DNA of 62,000 nt, from assembly GCA_012295275.1 (NCBI GenBank), contig CM022671.1:31241250-31303249 (forward strand), given 5' to 3'. Both the position numbers and the translations under genes were made by a program. Every line of letters begins with the position of its first letter. Positions within the stretch are counted from its first letter, which is position 1. The notes under the pieces are model-generated. The model searched no databases, had not been told where the DNA came from, and was given only the letters and a program-made list of their open reading frames with translations. Source of the stretch: Chrysomallon squamiferum. Taxonomy: Eukaryota > Mollusca > Gastropoda > Neomphalida > Peltospiridae. Of this stretch, positions 36,605-52,139 are shown piece after piece.

Positions 36605-38714
36605 GTAGCTAGCAATTTGACAGTAAACTGATAGTTTTGGCACTATTTCTTAAAAAAGGTTTTAAACAAACATTCATTCACATTTAAAGATTTAAACACT
36701 AAGTTAAATCATATTTCTTGACTGTTCTGTAAACTTTCATTTATAACAAAACTGATTTTGTAGTTCTGACTATAGATTATTATTATTATTATTATTATTT
36801 TTTACAGCAGTTAAAATACAAACCTATAGCCCTAAACAAACAGGCACCATCTTGCCCCATCCTCTTGATATCAAAACCTTTTTTCTCTTTCAGAGCTTTC
36901 TCAAACCATCGTTCCAGCTAGAAAAATAAAATTAAAAATAAATAAAAATTAAAACAAAAGAAAAAACTTATCTTCATACTTCAATTTTTTAACTAAAAAA
37001 AAAAGAAGAAAATAAAAAGGTATATTGTTTCTACATAAATTACCAATAACCAAATCTGTATGTATTTTGTAATTTACAATATTGAAGGCAATTAATAGAT
37101 AACTACAGACAAATTTTCTTACATGCATTGTCACTCCAAGCATTTTTGTTTTTAAATAAATATAACTCTTTGAAAAATGTACATGCAAGCACATATAAAT
37201 GTGAAATTATCTATTATGCTGTTATTAATAAAATATTGAAATTTCAGTTTTCAAAAATGCTGTCACCATTTTCTACCAATGTTCTTTTTATGTTCAATTT
37301 CAAATGACTGACATTTTAATGACTTTCCTGTCAAACTATTTTGTGCACGTGTGCTTATCTTTGTGCAATTTGATGACAGATAAGGAAGTTTGTTGTCACC
37401 ATTCCAAGGATTTTTATAATTAATTTTAAATGTTTTTATATTTTTAGAGGCACTGAATTTTTTATCTGCACATTCCTACTGTCAGCAAGGTAGCATCAGT
37501 TCACAGCCCAATTTTTTTATACTGACACACACACAGAGAGACACACTGTGGTAGGTGAATTATAATACAAGTATTCAACAAATGTGCGAAAGTATAAAAA
37601 AAGGAAATTATTTACTTTTCTTGACAAAACTTTTAAATCAGTCATATTAAAGTTAAAACATTATAAACTTTGTCCTCAGAGATATTTGCATAATATAATA
37701 AGTCAAACATTAACATGAATCACATGCTTTTATGTCAACATATTTGAAATACAACCTTTACATTTATATTTCTTTCAAATTAGTAACTTTAAACTCAAAT
37801 AATTACAGCAATCAATTAAATCTCATGTTCATTATTACTCTGTCTTAAATGTAGGGACACTGACTTTATGCAAATGCAGAATCTTGGACAGAATCACAGA
37901 ATTGGAAATCTTAAATGGAATATGCATTTTTCGGAACTCTCAAACAAAATGCCAATTTCTTCTGTCACATTAAAGTTTTTATTTTTATCTTCTTTTCTTT
38001 TTTTCATTAACAAATATGTATTATTGCAATCCTTACCTGACCATTTCTAAAGGTAGAAACAATTTCAGTTCAGTAAACAGAAAACACCTTTTTTTTTAAA
38101 AAATAAGCAGAATTGGCAATGTTCATAAGCAGAAAATGAACACCTCTTATTGATAGTGTCTTCATATAAATTTAATTAATACAACTGAAAAAAAAATGAT
38201 CATTTGTTATGCAAGTATTCATGTTAAGAAAATGAGAACAAAAATTAAAAATAATTAGCACCTCATCAATGTTATCAGGAACTTTGGGAGGGCAGTGTTC
38301 ATCTCCACTATTGTATCCATCCTCACACTGTTGTGATGGACCAGCACTTGGGCTGTTGGGGGAAAGTGGTGCTGGGGTTGCATGGTTTCTGTGTTTTCTG
38401 GCAGTTCTATGGGGTGAAGACCGATGTCTCCGTTTGTTATGACTGGAAGAGTTATCATGGCTGTCAAATGTTCCACCTGGGTCATGAGTGGGGAGTTTCT
38501 CATCTCTAGAAGGTGGTAGCCATCTTGTAGGCGAAGTTCGTCCACGGGCTCCTTTTTCGTGTCTGGATTCACAGGTTGACGAGTGGTGGTAGTGAGAATG
38601 CGAATGGCTATGCGAATGTGGATGGTTATGTCGATTCTCGGAACAGGAAGAATGTTCAGAATTTTCTGGATCCGATTTATCTTTTGCTGGTTTCTTCTTC
38701 GGTAAAATGGTCAT
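31192..38714 (-). CDS. OTUD5: OTU domain deubiquitinase OTUD5 (nine exons)
   Basis: Coding exons run 38714-38262, 36917-36824, 36170-36106, 35599-35443, 34855-34707, 34302-34108, 33717-33513, 33121-32990 and 31361-31192. They join in frame to 539 residues (human is 571). The start at 38714 (MTILPKKK) matches the family start; an in-frame ATG 15 bases upstream is not preferred. The OTU catalytic segment is DGACLF with Asp174 and Cys177; the catalytic His282 and Asn284 lie in VHYNS. YNSGDE at 134-139 matches the region around the activating phosphoserine of human OTUD5. A conserved helix [13 protein letters not shown] follows the OTU domain, and a ubiquitin-interacting-like motif ([18 protein letters not shown]) sits near the C-terminus. 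OTUD5 removes K48/K63 ubiquitin chains and acts in interferon signalling, development and genome stability in vertebrates. A His/Ser-rich tract (29-44) is a local peculiarity. The exon 1 (GAG|GTGCTA) and exon 7 (GCAG|GTTCGA) donors are weak. Confidence 0.97.
31373..31616. repeat. Long AAT/AAC trinucleotide tract abutting the last OTUD5 exon
   Basis: About 240 bp of ATA/ACA trinucleotides with interspersed interruptions, starting 12 bp from the last exon of OTUD5. In mRNA sense it is TTA/TTG-rich and so forms the region before the splice acceptor. Long Leu- or Ile-rich ORFs over it are repeat artefacts. Confidence 0.95.
34304..34350. repeat. (AT)n and CA repeat at the OTUD5 exon 6 acceptor
   Basis: An AT run starts two bases upstream of the acceptor AG of exon 6 (gene strand ...atatattcag) and runs into ACAC repeats. 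The usual pyrimidine tract is replaced by this microsatellite. Confidence 0.9.
36569..36604. repeat. (AAT)n in an OTUD5 intron
   Basis: A perfect trinucleotide array in the intron between exons 2 and 3, of the same class as the many other AAT arrays in the window. Confidence 0.9.
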
Positions 38715-38839
38715 GTTGAGTTTTTGCACTAAAAACGCTTAAACTCCCAGTCGTCTGATAAACAAAACACTATGTACATTAAATTGTTATAAATGCAAAT
38801 ACTAACAAAAATTGTAAATACACTACACAAAATCGTCTA

Positions 38840-38885
38840 CATAAACCATCTAATATGGCGTCTCGTCGTGACGTCATATATTTTG
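38840..38885 (-). promoter_or_regulatory. OTUD5 core promoter motifs (ATGGCG plus CRE)
   Basis: The plus strand has ATGGCG at 38855-38860 (YY1-type, AATATGGCGT), TCTCGTCG at 38861-38868, and a palindromic CRE, TGACGTCA, at 38869-38876, about 140-160 bp upstream of the OTUD5 start codon. Motifs are seen directly; promoter activity is inferred from position. Confidence 0.55.
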
Positions 38886-38889
38886 ATAT

Positions 38890-39597
38890 TTTGTTCCATC
38901 TAGTGACAAAAGGTTGTCAAGGGAAGCCACTCTAAATCAATTTGTGAAATGCTTTTATTTTAGTGTAAGGTAAAACAGTAAGTATTCACCAGTGATGACA
39001 TTCTATAACTACATGTTAGTAACGTGAATTTTATTTTTTGTGCCTTACATATATTACATTCTGCTGTTTCGAAGTGCTTTATTTTATTATTGTGATAACG
39101 TAAACAAATTTGTGAATTCAGTAAATGAATAATTATAGAAAACTGTCACATGTCACAAATGAGAAATAACATCAGACATATGACTTGTTAATTATAAATG
39201 AACATACTATTCTGTAACTGATGGAGACAATACTTTTAAAATAATGTGTATATCATCAGCCTATGCTGTAGCTGTAAATATTACTTAAAGTTATTCTCGT
39301 TCAATGCCACTTTCTACAAAGATACTGTATTTTCATTTATTTATTTCATTGTTATTTAAGAAATGGTTCTAACAAATGTTTCATGTCTGATTTTTGGAAT
39401 TGTATAATAATACATGGTGGAATATGGATCAATATTTATAATCATGTTCAAAGTTTATTAAATACTTTAATAATAATAATTACAATTACTTAGTGACATT
39501 CTATTTCTAATCTTTTTGAGTTGTTTGACTTCAGTGAATCTTTAAAAACTGTTTTACTCCTGTTTGAAATTTTATTTGTGTTTTTTTTCTTCTTCTT

Positions 39598-39628
<31 letters not shown>

Positions 39629-41590
39629 TTATTATTATTATTATTATTATTAATTTATTTATTTATTTTTTTAAATGTATTTGATAAAAGCTAATCCACA
39701 AATATATACCAATGTTTACAAGTCCCTAAGCGGACATCTATTTAATTAAATACTTATAATTTATAATTAATAAAATTAATTAAACCTCTGTAGCAGTGAC
39801 TGACCTACATTTTTGTGGGCCCTGAAGTTTTAATTGTTATGAGAGCCTCTTGCAACCAGAAATGAGATGTAAGTAATTACTGTTATTTTGTAAAATTGGG
39901 GGTTGTTGTACCATGACAGATCAACAAATTTTTGGGGAAATCTTTTGCTGGAAAGATAAACTGTTACTTCTAGCTTTTTTTTATCAGTCAGAAACAAATA
40001 TCTTTCACATATTTGTCTAGCCTCTGTCCATTGACCAGTCCAGTATGGTTGTCCCTTACAGAGAAGCTAATGCTCCTGCTGGCACAGATCTTTGGGTCAC
40101 TGAAACATACCTCTAATTTTATTTTTACGCTGAAATTATCAATTTCCTTTTAATATTATGAACAATGTATATTTGTTTCTGTAACTTTTTTAAAGTAATG
40201 TATAGACTTTTTTTTGTGTATATATGCATAAAATAAAAAAGGAAATCGGCCGATATGACCTTCAGTTTAATAGAAGTTAATGTAGCTCCACGTCATATAA
40301 ACATATTCTACATGGTTTAATGTTTGAAAACCTCACATTTTCTTTTTGAATGTTTTCCATTATTTTGTTATTATTAAACATTTTCTACAAGGTCACAAAC
40401 ATTGGTTTTTGACGTTTATTATTATTTGTAGTAACAAACTTTGTACAAAGTACACTGCAATCAAGATTAAGTTTTTAAACTGAACCTTGTTTAGCCTTAT
40501 CTTGTCATCACAAACACATATTGATAACTTTAACTATTGTTTGTTTTTAAAAATTTTATATTTATTGTTGATGTTGTTTGGATTTTTTAAACAAAATGAT
40601 AAGTGTATTCTAACAATTTCTTTATTAGTTTGATGGGGTGTCACACACCATTGTTTTAGCACTATTGTTTTTGAATGTTCATCTCCTTTCTGAAATCCAG
40701 AATGAGCCACATTAATAATTTGCTAATAATTTTCAACCCTCAAGTTTAATGCATCATTAATACATTTTTTAAGAATTACGTGTTAAATTTGCGTTTTTAT
40801 GTTGTTTTTACTTCAATGCCAAGTATTATTGCAGGTAAAAAACAAACAAGAAAAAACAACTAAATAAAAAAAGAAATTAAGTAAAACTCACTTGATTTGA
40901 TTATTTTATTTATTTCTATACAAGAAAGAAAAAGGTGGACAGAAACTTAGTGACAAAAAAAACCTTCAATAAATAATAAAATAATAATAGTAAACACATT
41001 TTTAAAATGTTATGTGACCAGATAACAGTACATGCATTTATCACTGCTGTGAATGAAAATTATTTTTGTACTAATAAGATGTAGATATTCTGAATAAATA
41101 TTAAGAAAAAAAACCCAGGTGAAAGTCTTTCAGCATTATTCAAGGCCTTTTCTTGAATGTTTGAATATTTGAACATCAAAACTCGCATTTAATAAAACAT
41201 ACCGGCAAGCACCACATTTTGCTTGTTTAAAAAGACAATTAAAAATTCACTCTCTAACCTTCTAAACAAAAAAAAAAAAAAAAAAGCACCATTCATAACA
41301 TTTGTGAGATCAGTTGCATCAGTTTTCGAAGTTACACTAAAATGCTATGACTGGAATAACATCTATACTTACTGTATGAATATCAAAATTTAGTTTTTTT
41401 TTATGAGGCATCATTTTTGAAACTGACTAAAGAAATGACTGACAGACATTTAACACTGATATATCTTTAGGTTTTTCTTATTACCATGACTGCTGATGTT
41501 AAAATTCAGAATTAATTAATACTTTGCCATATATTTATGTTAAATAAAAATATTTAAAAATAAAAGAATAAATAATAGAGACGAAACATA
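38890..41590. other. Intergenic DNA between OTUD5 and the RAB7 3' UTR
   Basis: AT-rich with no gene seen. A TTC then TTA trinucleotide compound lies at 39587-39653. 39780-40110 is more complex DNA that could be an old dispersed element; it has no ORF I recognise. Confidence 0.6.
39587..39653. repeat. (TTC)n-(TTA)n compound microsatellite
   Basis: About 13 TTC-type units pass directly into TTA units and then TTTA units. Confidence 0.9.
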
Positions 41591-41593
41591 CAC

Positions 41594-41599
41594 TTTATT
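41594..41599 (-). terminator. Candidate RAB7 polyadenylation signal
   Basis: The minus strand reads GAATAAAG here, 1.8 kb past the RAB7 stop, in a stretch without other genes. It would give a long 3' UTR. Nearer non-canonical signals cannot be excluded. Confidence 0.3.
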
Positions 41600-43392
41600 C
41601 AAGATGCAACATGCTAATTTTATACAATTTTTTTTTAATTATCATTTATTTACAAAGAATGTTTGTAATGCTTGCCACCTTCAATTGCACATCAACTAAC
41701 CCTGAAAAATTAGATACATACATATATATATATGTAATTATATACATAATGCATACAGCTGATACATTTCACAAATTGCTACACTTTTATTATTTTCTTA
41801 AACTCCTTTATCTGAATGATTCAGAATTTTTTGTAATAGCCAATTAACAATTGAATCCATCTCATTATGTAAATCTTTACTTACATTTTCATGACCACAG
41901 CATTACATTTGAAGTTTGTACAATGACAAAACTGAAGTAAACAAATCTTTTAAATGTATTAAAAACCTAAATATATCATGAAACAAGCTGTAGAAAATTT
42001 ATATATAAATATTTTTCTCTTTCAATAACTATATCTCCAACAGGCCATCAACAAACTTTTATTTATCATTGGTTACTAAAACAAATAATATTTTAAAAGA
42101 ATAAAGATGAAAACTGAATTTAACAATACAGCAATATTTGTATTAATTTTCACATCATCTTTTTATCCATAAAAAGTTGAGGATTATTGTGGTTTATTTC
42201 TTTTATACTTTTATTTTAGGAAGCCTTAATCTGAAATCAAATGTGACTAATTTCATCTCACTGCAAGAAACATTTTCAAGTGATATTATTCTTCTAAAGG
42301 CAAAATAAAGCTTATATTGGAACTGGAAGTGAAAGCATGTTAGTTCTTAAAAAAAAGAAAAAACCCCTAAACAGTAACAACTAATAATAAAAATTAACAC
42401 CTAATCAACCACTTTTTGAAGTATTTAAAAATCTCAGTTATTTTATTTCAAACATTATTCAGTTATAAATCTGCCTTTAAAGGTGAATTTCACAATGTTG
42501 TTCATTATTTTTAAAGTACAATGATACAAATGACAAATATTACTAAAACATCTGCTTCACTATTGATTAGTTCTTAAAAAAAAGAAGAAATCTTGTTATG
42601 GCATAATGATATTTGAATTATGATGCATGATTGTGCCAAAAACATGAACCAGTTACAAATTTATCCCAGCATACATACAAGAGCAACGAGTAATTTATTT
42701 ATATACATTAGAAACTATCGATATCAATTTAGCAAAAGTATCACTCAATTCATCACACTTCAGCACGTTCCTAAGTGATAAAAAAATACCAAAGAATGAA
42801 AACAAATTAAAATAAAAGACAATTTGTAGAAATATTAATGATGTATCTTAAAAAAGGAACAACAATATTAAAGGAACTTAACCCAGCAGTCCTCTCAGGT
42901 TTAAGTAAAACAATGCCAGATTAAAAAAAAAAAATTGGTAATATTTATCTGTAGGAAAAATTAACAGACATTATTCGTAGACTTATCATGCTGATAATTT
43001 CATAATCAAAACCTGCTGTTACTTAAAATAAAAAAAAGAATAATTTTGGTTCTTTGTTCAACAGAAGACACGGCAAGTGTCACTTGAAAAGAATTGAGAA
43101 GTGCCATTTACACAGAATTGTAAAACAGCTTTTCAGACATGTATTATAATAACAATTATCTGTATGTACTGCTGTACACTTTATACATAAACACTATGAC
43201 TGGATCACAGGACAAACAAAAATTAAAATTAAAGAAAAAAAAATAATTTAAAATTTACCAGCCATAGCATATGTCCCTTTTTTTTTTCAGTTAATATACA
43301 TTTGTTGTTTTTTCTTTGTGTTTCTTTTTTTGCAAATTTTAGCAAGTCCACACAAATAAAAATTTCACTTGTCTAGTGTCAAATCGGCAACA

Positions 43393-46952
<3,560 letters not shown>

Positions 46953-47132
46953 CTTCACCTCAGTATACTGTTATAATCACCTTAAAAAAAAAAAAAAAAA
47001 AATGTAAACCTTTCTGTTTATATGACCGTAACTGATAGTGGTTCTAATAAAAGTTTAAAAAAAAATTATTTCTCTTAAATACAAGGAAGTATTTTGTGCA
47101 CTTCTTATAAAATTATTATAAATTATCAGTTG

Positions 47133-47182
<50 letters not shown>

Positions 47183-47554
47183 CTGGTCAAATAATAATAA
47201 ATAAAAGATATAAAAATTAATTAACAACTTTTTAACTGCGACTTTTTAATTTTTTAAAATTATTTTACTCTTTATGTTTTTATTTCTAAACTGATCACTT
47301 TTAATCAGTCGAAAGACCTCATGTAAACTTTATTGTATGAACTCCAGAAATAAAAGAAAATAAAGCGATGGACATTAGACCATTATGACCAGCTGACAAC
47401 AATCACTTCAATGTTTTGAAACCTTCTTTGATTTTAAACGAAATTAATCGTCTTCTTCGTCTTCATACATAGATACATGAACTGTAAGTCTAACAAACAA
47501 AATAATGCATTTATACAAAGTTAAGTTTAATTTTCACTTACTGTATTAACGTAC

Positions 47555-47640
47555 CTCTAGATCTACGCAGTCTGTTTCTGTCAACAAATCATTGAACTAA
47601 AAACACCCTCCGTGCAAAATGGCGAAAAGTCTCGTGATCA
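47555..47640 (-). other. RAB7A: Probable untranslated first exon of RAB7
   Basis: On the minus strand a donor GAG|GTACGT ends at 47555, and a T-rich acceptor ...TTTTTTTAAG precedes 46980, 28 bases upstream of the RAB7 ATG. A non-coding first exon starting near 47640 and spliced to 46980 explains both. The exact 5' end is a guess. Confidence 0.5.
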
Positions 47641-47650
47641 CTTACGTCAT
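47615..47650 (-). promoter_or_regulatory. RAB7 core promoter motifs (ATGGCG plus CRE half-site)
   Basis: The plus strand has ATGGCG at 47619-47624 (AAAATGGCGAA, YY1-type), TCTCGTG starting at about 47630, and TACGTCA at 47643-47649 (CRE half-site), just upstream of or within the inferred first exon. Confidence 0.5.
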
Positions 47651-47774
47651 TTTTGTTTCCCAGTATCCCACATGATACAATTATCTAGATATTAATCCAC
47701 TTTGTTAAGCCTGTCTCGTATGCCAATAATTTATTTTATGTTTAGAAACATATGTCATTCTGAATTGCGAAGTT

Positions 47775-47776
<2 letters not shown>

Positions 47777-47816
<40 letters not shown>
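47777..47816. repeat. (CA)n microsatellite
   Basis: A perfect CA array between the divergent RAB7 and EEF1AKMT2 genes. Confidence 0.95.
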
Positions 47817-47818
<2 letters not shown>

Positions 47819-47819
47819 T

Positions 47820-48266
47820 CATAATAGCATATTTAAAATAAGCATACAAAATGAAGTAATAAAAATATACTAAAAATAATAAAATAAAATAAAGTAATAT
47901 AATATAATATAAAAGAAAATAATAATTATTATTTTTATGGCATTCGTGTATATTCAGAATAAAAACAAACAACAGCAACAAAAATATATCTTCTCCCATA
48001 ATTAATAAATAAATATATTTAATATGCTGATAGTTTCCACTATTTTATTCTTTGTTGTCAAAGATAGATGATCAGCACAATAACTTTAATTGTCAGGGTT
48101 AAATGGAAAAACATGACATACTGATAGTTTATGAATGCTAAGTTAAATACTTATTGGGGCGATATTTGATAAATTTAATTCTGTACTGATAAAATATCAA
48201 CAAGTAATAACAGATTTATAGGAAAGGATTTGCAGAGTGGTTATAATTGTTATTATTATTATTAGC

Positions 48267-48300
<34 letters not shown>

Positions 48301-48500
48301 TATTTTATTTTATTTATTTGTTACAGCGAGTCAGAAAATTAAAAGAACTGGCCGTCTTATTTGATCTTACGTATTTTTCTATTTTATTTATTATTTATTT
48401 CAAGATTTTATACTTTTTCTATGAATTCTGTATGTTAAGAGTTAAGAGAAGGACGTCGTATCAAAAAGGTACAAATAGTTGAGGGGTTAATATTGCCAAA
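47820..48500. other. RAB7-EEF1AKMT2 intergenic spacer
   Basis: AT-rich DNA with a TAG trinucleotide array (48252-48300) and a TTTA run. No ORF of interest is seen. It separates two divergent promoters. Confidence 0.6.
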
Positions 48501-48507
48501 TATTTTT

Positions 48508-48516
48508 ACTTCCGGG
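48508..48516 (+). promoter_or_regulatory. ETS/GABP-type site at the EEF1AKMT2 start
   Basis: ACTTCCGGG, a strong ETS-family consensus, lies 23 bases before the start codon, implying a very short 5' UTR. ETS sites at transcription starts are common in TATA-less housekeeping promoters. Confidence 0.55.
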
Positions 48517-48538
48517 TTTTCACTGCTTTCTGCTAAGA

Positions 48539-49087
48539 ATGGCAGACGAAACAAATGAATATTCAAATAATATTGACTTTAACTCCTCTGTTCTTGGTAC
48601 CAAAGATTAGTAAGTTGTGAATACCTAAATAAACAAAGTCAAACAAATAGGAATGAATGCGTCATTAGGGTAATGTCAGTCACGTGGATTTAGATCTAAA
48701 AATAGTTCGTCATCACGTGCTGTCAGTATTTGCAACAATACGGGAAATGGCCTTTAATAAATGATTCATAATAGAGGAAATAGATTTTAATATTATAAAT
48801 AATATTGTTTTTATAAAAATAATGAGGAATATTTCATTTACAATATTTTTTTCTTAGTGAACATGATCATAACAAACGACTTAAGAAATAATTCAAATTA
48901 TTTACTTCTTAAAATTAAATAAATTATGAAAATTGAAATAAACGCAATGCATTACTAATAGTAAACTTAATCATAAACTCTGTTATATATCAGATATTTC
49001 TTTCGCTACAAGTCGGACTGAACAGTTTTAAAAAAAAAAAATTTGCAGAATACTTTTTACTCTAATTACACTTTATTCAATTAACCA

Positions 49088-49133
<46 letters not shown>

Positions 49134-49515
49134 TTAAAATACGTAAATAAATATTCAGGAAACATAATATTGTATGTGTATTTGAAAGAGTAATAGACAT
49201 ATTTAGCTGATATTATTTTTATTTTTGCTCGATTTAAAAATAGTTTAAAATGTTATTATTAAAGTTTATATTATTACTGTTTTTATCTTTTAATTTTGTT
49301 TTAGCTGGGATTCTGCATATGAGCATGAACTGGAAACATACAAAGATATTGGGGATGTTGGAGAAATATGGTAATAAGTAAATAAATAAATATATAAAAA
49401 AAATAATAATTATTATTATTATTATTGCAGTTCTTATTACTGTTGTTATCATTATTGTTGTAGATATTTACTTTTTAATTAAATTATATTTTAAGGAGGT
49501 CTGTTTTATTTCTTG

Positions 49516-49546
<31 letters not shown>

Positions 49547-51289
49547 GACATAATAATTTATTTAACCCATATAGTAATTTAGTAAAAATTACTTTTCAAA
49601 AGGCTGATTTCTTCTTTTTTTTTAATAATTTTCACTGATTAACTTTGTAGATGGACAGATAGATATCTCAAAAATTAATAAATAATAAATATGCATATAT
49701 ACATTCATATTCAATTGTATATTTGTTTGTCATTTTATTTTGTTCAGGTTTGGAGAAGACAGTCAAGATAGGATAGTAGAGTGGATAGAAGAAAATGCTG
49801 TACAAAAAACTGATTCCATTATTGATCTGGGTTGCGGAAACGGAATGATTCTTATTGAGTTGGTAAAATTTCATCAGAGATTTTTCAGTTTTTTTAAATT
49901 CTTTCTTTCTTTATAGATACACACACACACACATATATATATATCTACATATATATATATATATAAAAATATATATATATCCACAGTAAATCCCAATATG
50001 CTTGAAGATCTCAAACTGATTGTTATTTTCATTTTGATTCTTGTTCGTACTGACCCTAATTATAATATATTTATTCATTTTAAATATTAATTTGTACAAT
50101 GTAGGTTACTTTCTGATTATTTAGTTTAGGCACTTTTATGTTATTGTGCCGGAACTATTCAGAGAATGTGCATGTGCTGTACAAGAAATATATAAAGATT
50201 TATTATAAATTCGTCCTCTTTCTTTATCTGACTGCATTCCTACATATCTAAAGGTTTCAGAAATCGGATATATTTTCAGCCCAGGCATAAAGTATGTTCA
50301 ACCTGTACATATGTTATTACTTTTGTATCATTATTATTATTATTATTACCACCACCATCCCACTAGTACTATTACTAACACTATTATTATCATTATTACT
50401 TTTATTTTATTATTATTATTATTATTTACTTATATATTGTTTTAATTATTACTGTTATTATTATTACTATTGTTATTATTACTATTATTATTGTCATTAC
50501 TACTATTACTAATACTTCTATTACTATTACTACTATTATTATTACTATTACTTTTGTTGTTGTTATTATTATGTTTTTGTTGTAGAGAAAACTGGGTTTC
50601 ACTGATCTCACAGGAGTTGATTATTCACAAGGTGCAGTTGACTTAGCAGTAGAAATAGCAAAATCTGAAGGTTTTACAGATATTAAAATAGAGGTATAAA
50701 TTGAAAAGAATTTTATTTTATTTTATTTTATTATTTTTATTTTGATTCATTTTTTTTTTAGTTATTATTATTATTTTTTTTTTTCGTTTTAATTTACTTA
50801 TTTATTAATTATTTAATTTTTTTTTTTTATATATATTTCATTTTACTTTTTTTTTTTTTTTTTTAATTATTATTTTTTTTTTTTTCCTTATTTATTTTAT
50901 TTTATTTTATTTTTTTTTTTTATTATTTCATTTCATTTTATTTTATTTTTTTTTAAATTCTGTTTATCTAAGCTTAACCTGATAGAATAAACTATTTTGA
51001 AGTGATGGGAACTGAATAAATGTCTTAAATTATTAACACATACAGTGATGTTTCTTAATTATCATCAGTTAAATACTTACATTGGAAACAATGTATGGGT
51101 GTAGCACAGTTATAGAGCACTAATTTGAAAAGTATTTCTCCTTGGATCAGTCACAGAGTAGGTTTGGGTTTTTCCCATACTTGTCAGTATTAAAGGTTCT
51201 TTATATTTATATAAATATATTTTATGATTTAATTGTATTAATATTATCATTGTTAACATTATTATATTATTTATCCATCATCATCATCA

Positions 51290-51372
<83 letters not shown>

Positions 51373-52078
51373 TACTACTACTACTACTATTAATTAATCA
51401 TTATATTTTTCTGGTTGTATTAAATTGGCCGCCATGTTATATTTTGGACTAGGTAGGAGACTTGATTTCTGCCATTCACACTGGAAGTGCTACTTGTTTG
51501 TGTAGACAGTACAAAGTGTGTATTGACAAGGGCACATATGATGCCATCTGTCTGATGCCAGAGAGTGCTGAAAAGAGCAGACAATCCTACAAGACGAATG
51601 TGAAATCTTTACTGCAAAAAGATGGATATTTTGTTATTACTTCCTGCAACTGGACCAAGGATCAGCTATTGTTATTTTTTGAAACAGGTAAAATGTGACA
51701 CATTATTTAGAAATTATCTTTACAATTGTGATTTGTTTTTCAAAAAGACTTGGGGTTTCTTTAAATCATGAAGTCCTAATTCTGAACTATGTATTTTATT
51801 ATTAGTAAAATATTTGTAATTACAAATCACGGATATGTGAAAGCTATAAAAATTTATTAGTTATTTTTGTCAGTCGGTGTAATTGATTAATTATTGCTTA
51901 ACTATTTTAGTTAAATTATAAAAATGAAGAAACTGATTCAGTAAGTTATTTTTATTATCATTATTATTAATTTATTTTAACAGATTTTAAACTTTATGAT
52001 GAAATCAAGACTCCATCATATATGTTTGGAGGAAAGAAAGGAAACACTGTGTCTTCATTAATATTCACCAGAAAATAA
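48539..52078 (+). CDS. EEF1AKMT2: eEF1A lysine methyltransferase 2 (six exons)
   Basis: Exons run 48539-48609, 49305-49370, 49748-49862, 50586-50693, 51453-51687 and 51984-52078. They join in frame to 229 residues, close to the family's core length. Family landmarks are YWDSAYEHEL (24-33), the SAM-binding motif I DLGCGNG at 72-78, GVDYSQGAVDLA in exon 4, CIDKGTYDAI at 143-152, and ITSCNWTK at 182-189, which matches the METTL10/EEF1AKMT2 signature. The enzyme transfers methyl groups from S-adenosylmethionine to a lysine of translation elongation factor eEF1A in the cytosol. The start sits in AAGAATGG, with no competing upstream ATG nearby. Introns 3 and 4 carry long AT, TTA and TTG repeats. 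Two AATAAA signals (52111 and 52122) follow the stop closely. No key residue is missing. Confidence 0.96.
49919..49980. repeat. CA/AT microsatellites in EEF1AKMT2 intron 3
   Basis: A short CA run passes into alternating AT blocks. Confidence 0.85.
50330..50575. repeat. Complex TTA/CTA/TTG tract before EEF1AKMT2 exon 4
   Basis: About 245 bp of imperfect trinucleotides (TTA, CTA, TTG), ending a few bases before the acceptor at 50585. Confidence 0.9.
51100..51200 (+). mobile_element. Decayed tRNA-derived SINE head in EEF1AKMT2 intron 4
   Basis: TAGCACAGTTATAGAGCAC (51102-51120) is an A-box/D-arm-like sequence, and TGGATCAGTCA (51143-51153) sits where a B box should be. A TTTGGGTTTTTCCCAT stretch follows, of the kind found after the tRNA head in molluscan SINEs as I remember them. 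The element is truncated and mutated, and no ORF is expected. Confidence 0.5.
51296..51392. repeat. (TTA)n-(CTA)n array
   Basis: About 25 TTA units followed by CTA units in intron 4. The tyrosine-rich ORF across it is an artefact. Confidence 0.95.
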
Positions 52079-52110
52079 CCTGTTCAAGAAATTACTAGGA
52101 ATTTAATAAG

Positions 52111-52127
52111 AATAAAACTATAATAAA
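52111..52127 (+). terminator. EEF1AKMT2 polyadenylation signals
   Basis: AATAAA occurs at 52111-52116 and 52122-52127, 33-49 bases after the stop codon at 52078. The 3' UTR is therefore probably under 100 bases. Confidence 0.65.
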
Positions 52128-52139
52128 GATTTATTATTT

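Noticed and set aside
38255-38572. 105-codon ORF overlapping OTUD5 exon 1 in another frame
   Set aside because: A shadow frame of a clearly recognised coding exon.
38714-38729. Upstream in-frame ATG of OTUD5
   Set aside because: It would add five residues before MTILPKKK, which is the conserved family N-terminus; the downstream start is preferred.
39780-40110. More complex block between OTUD5 and RAB7, suspected transposon fragment
   Set aside because: I see no terminal repeats, ORF or internal promoter, and cannot support a class without a repeat-library search.
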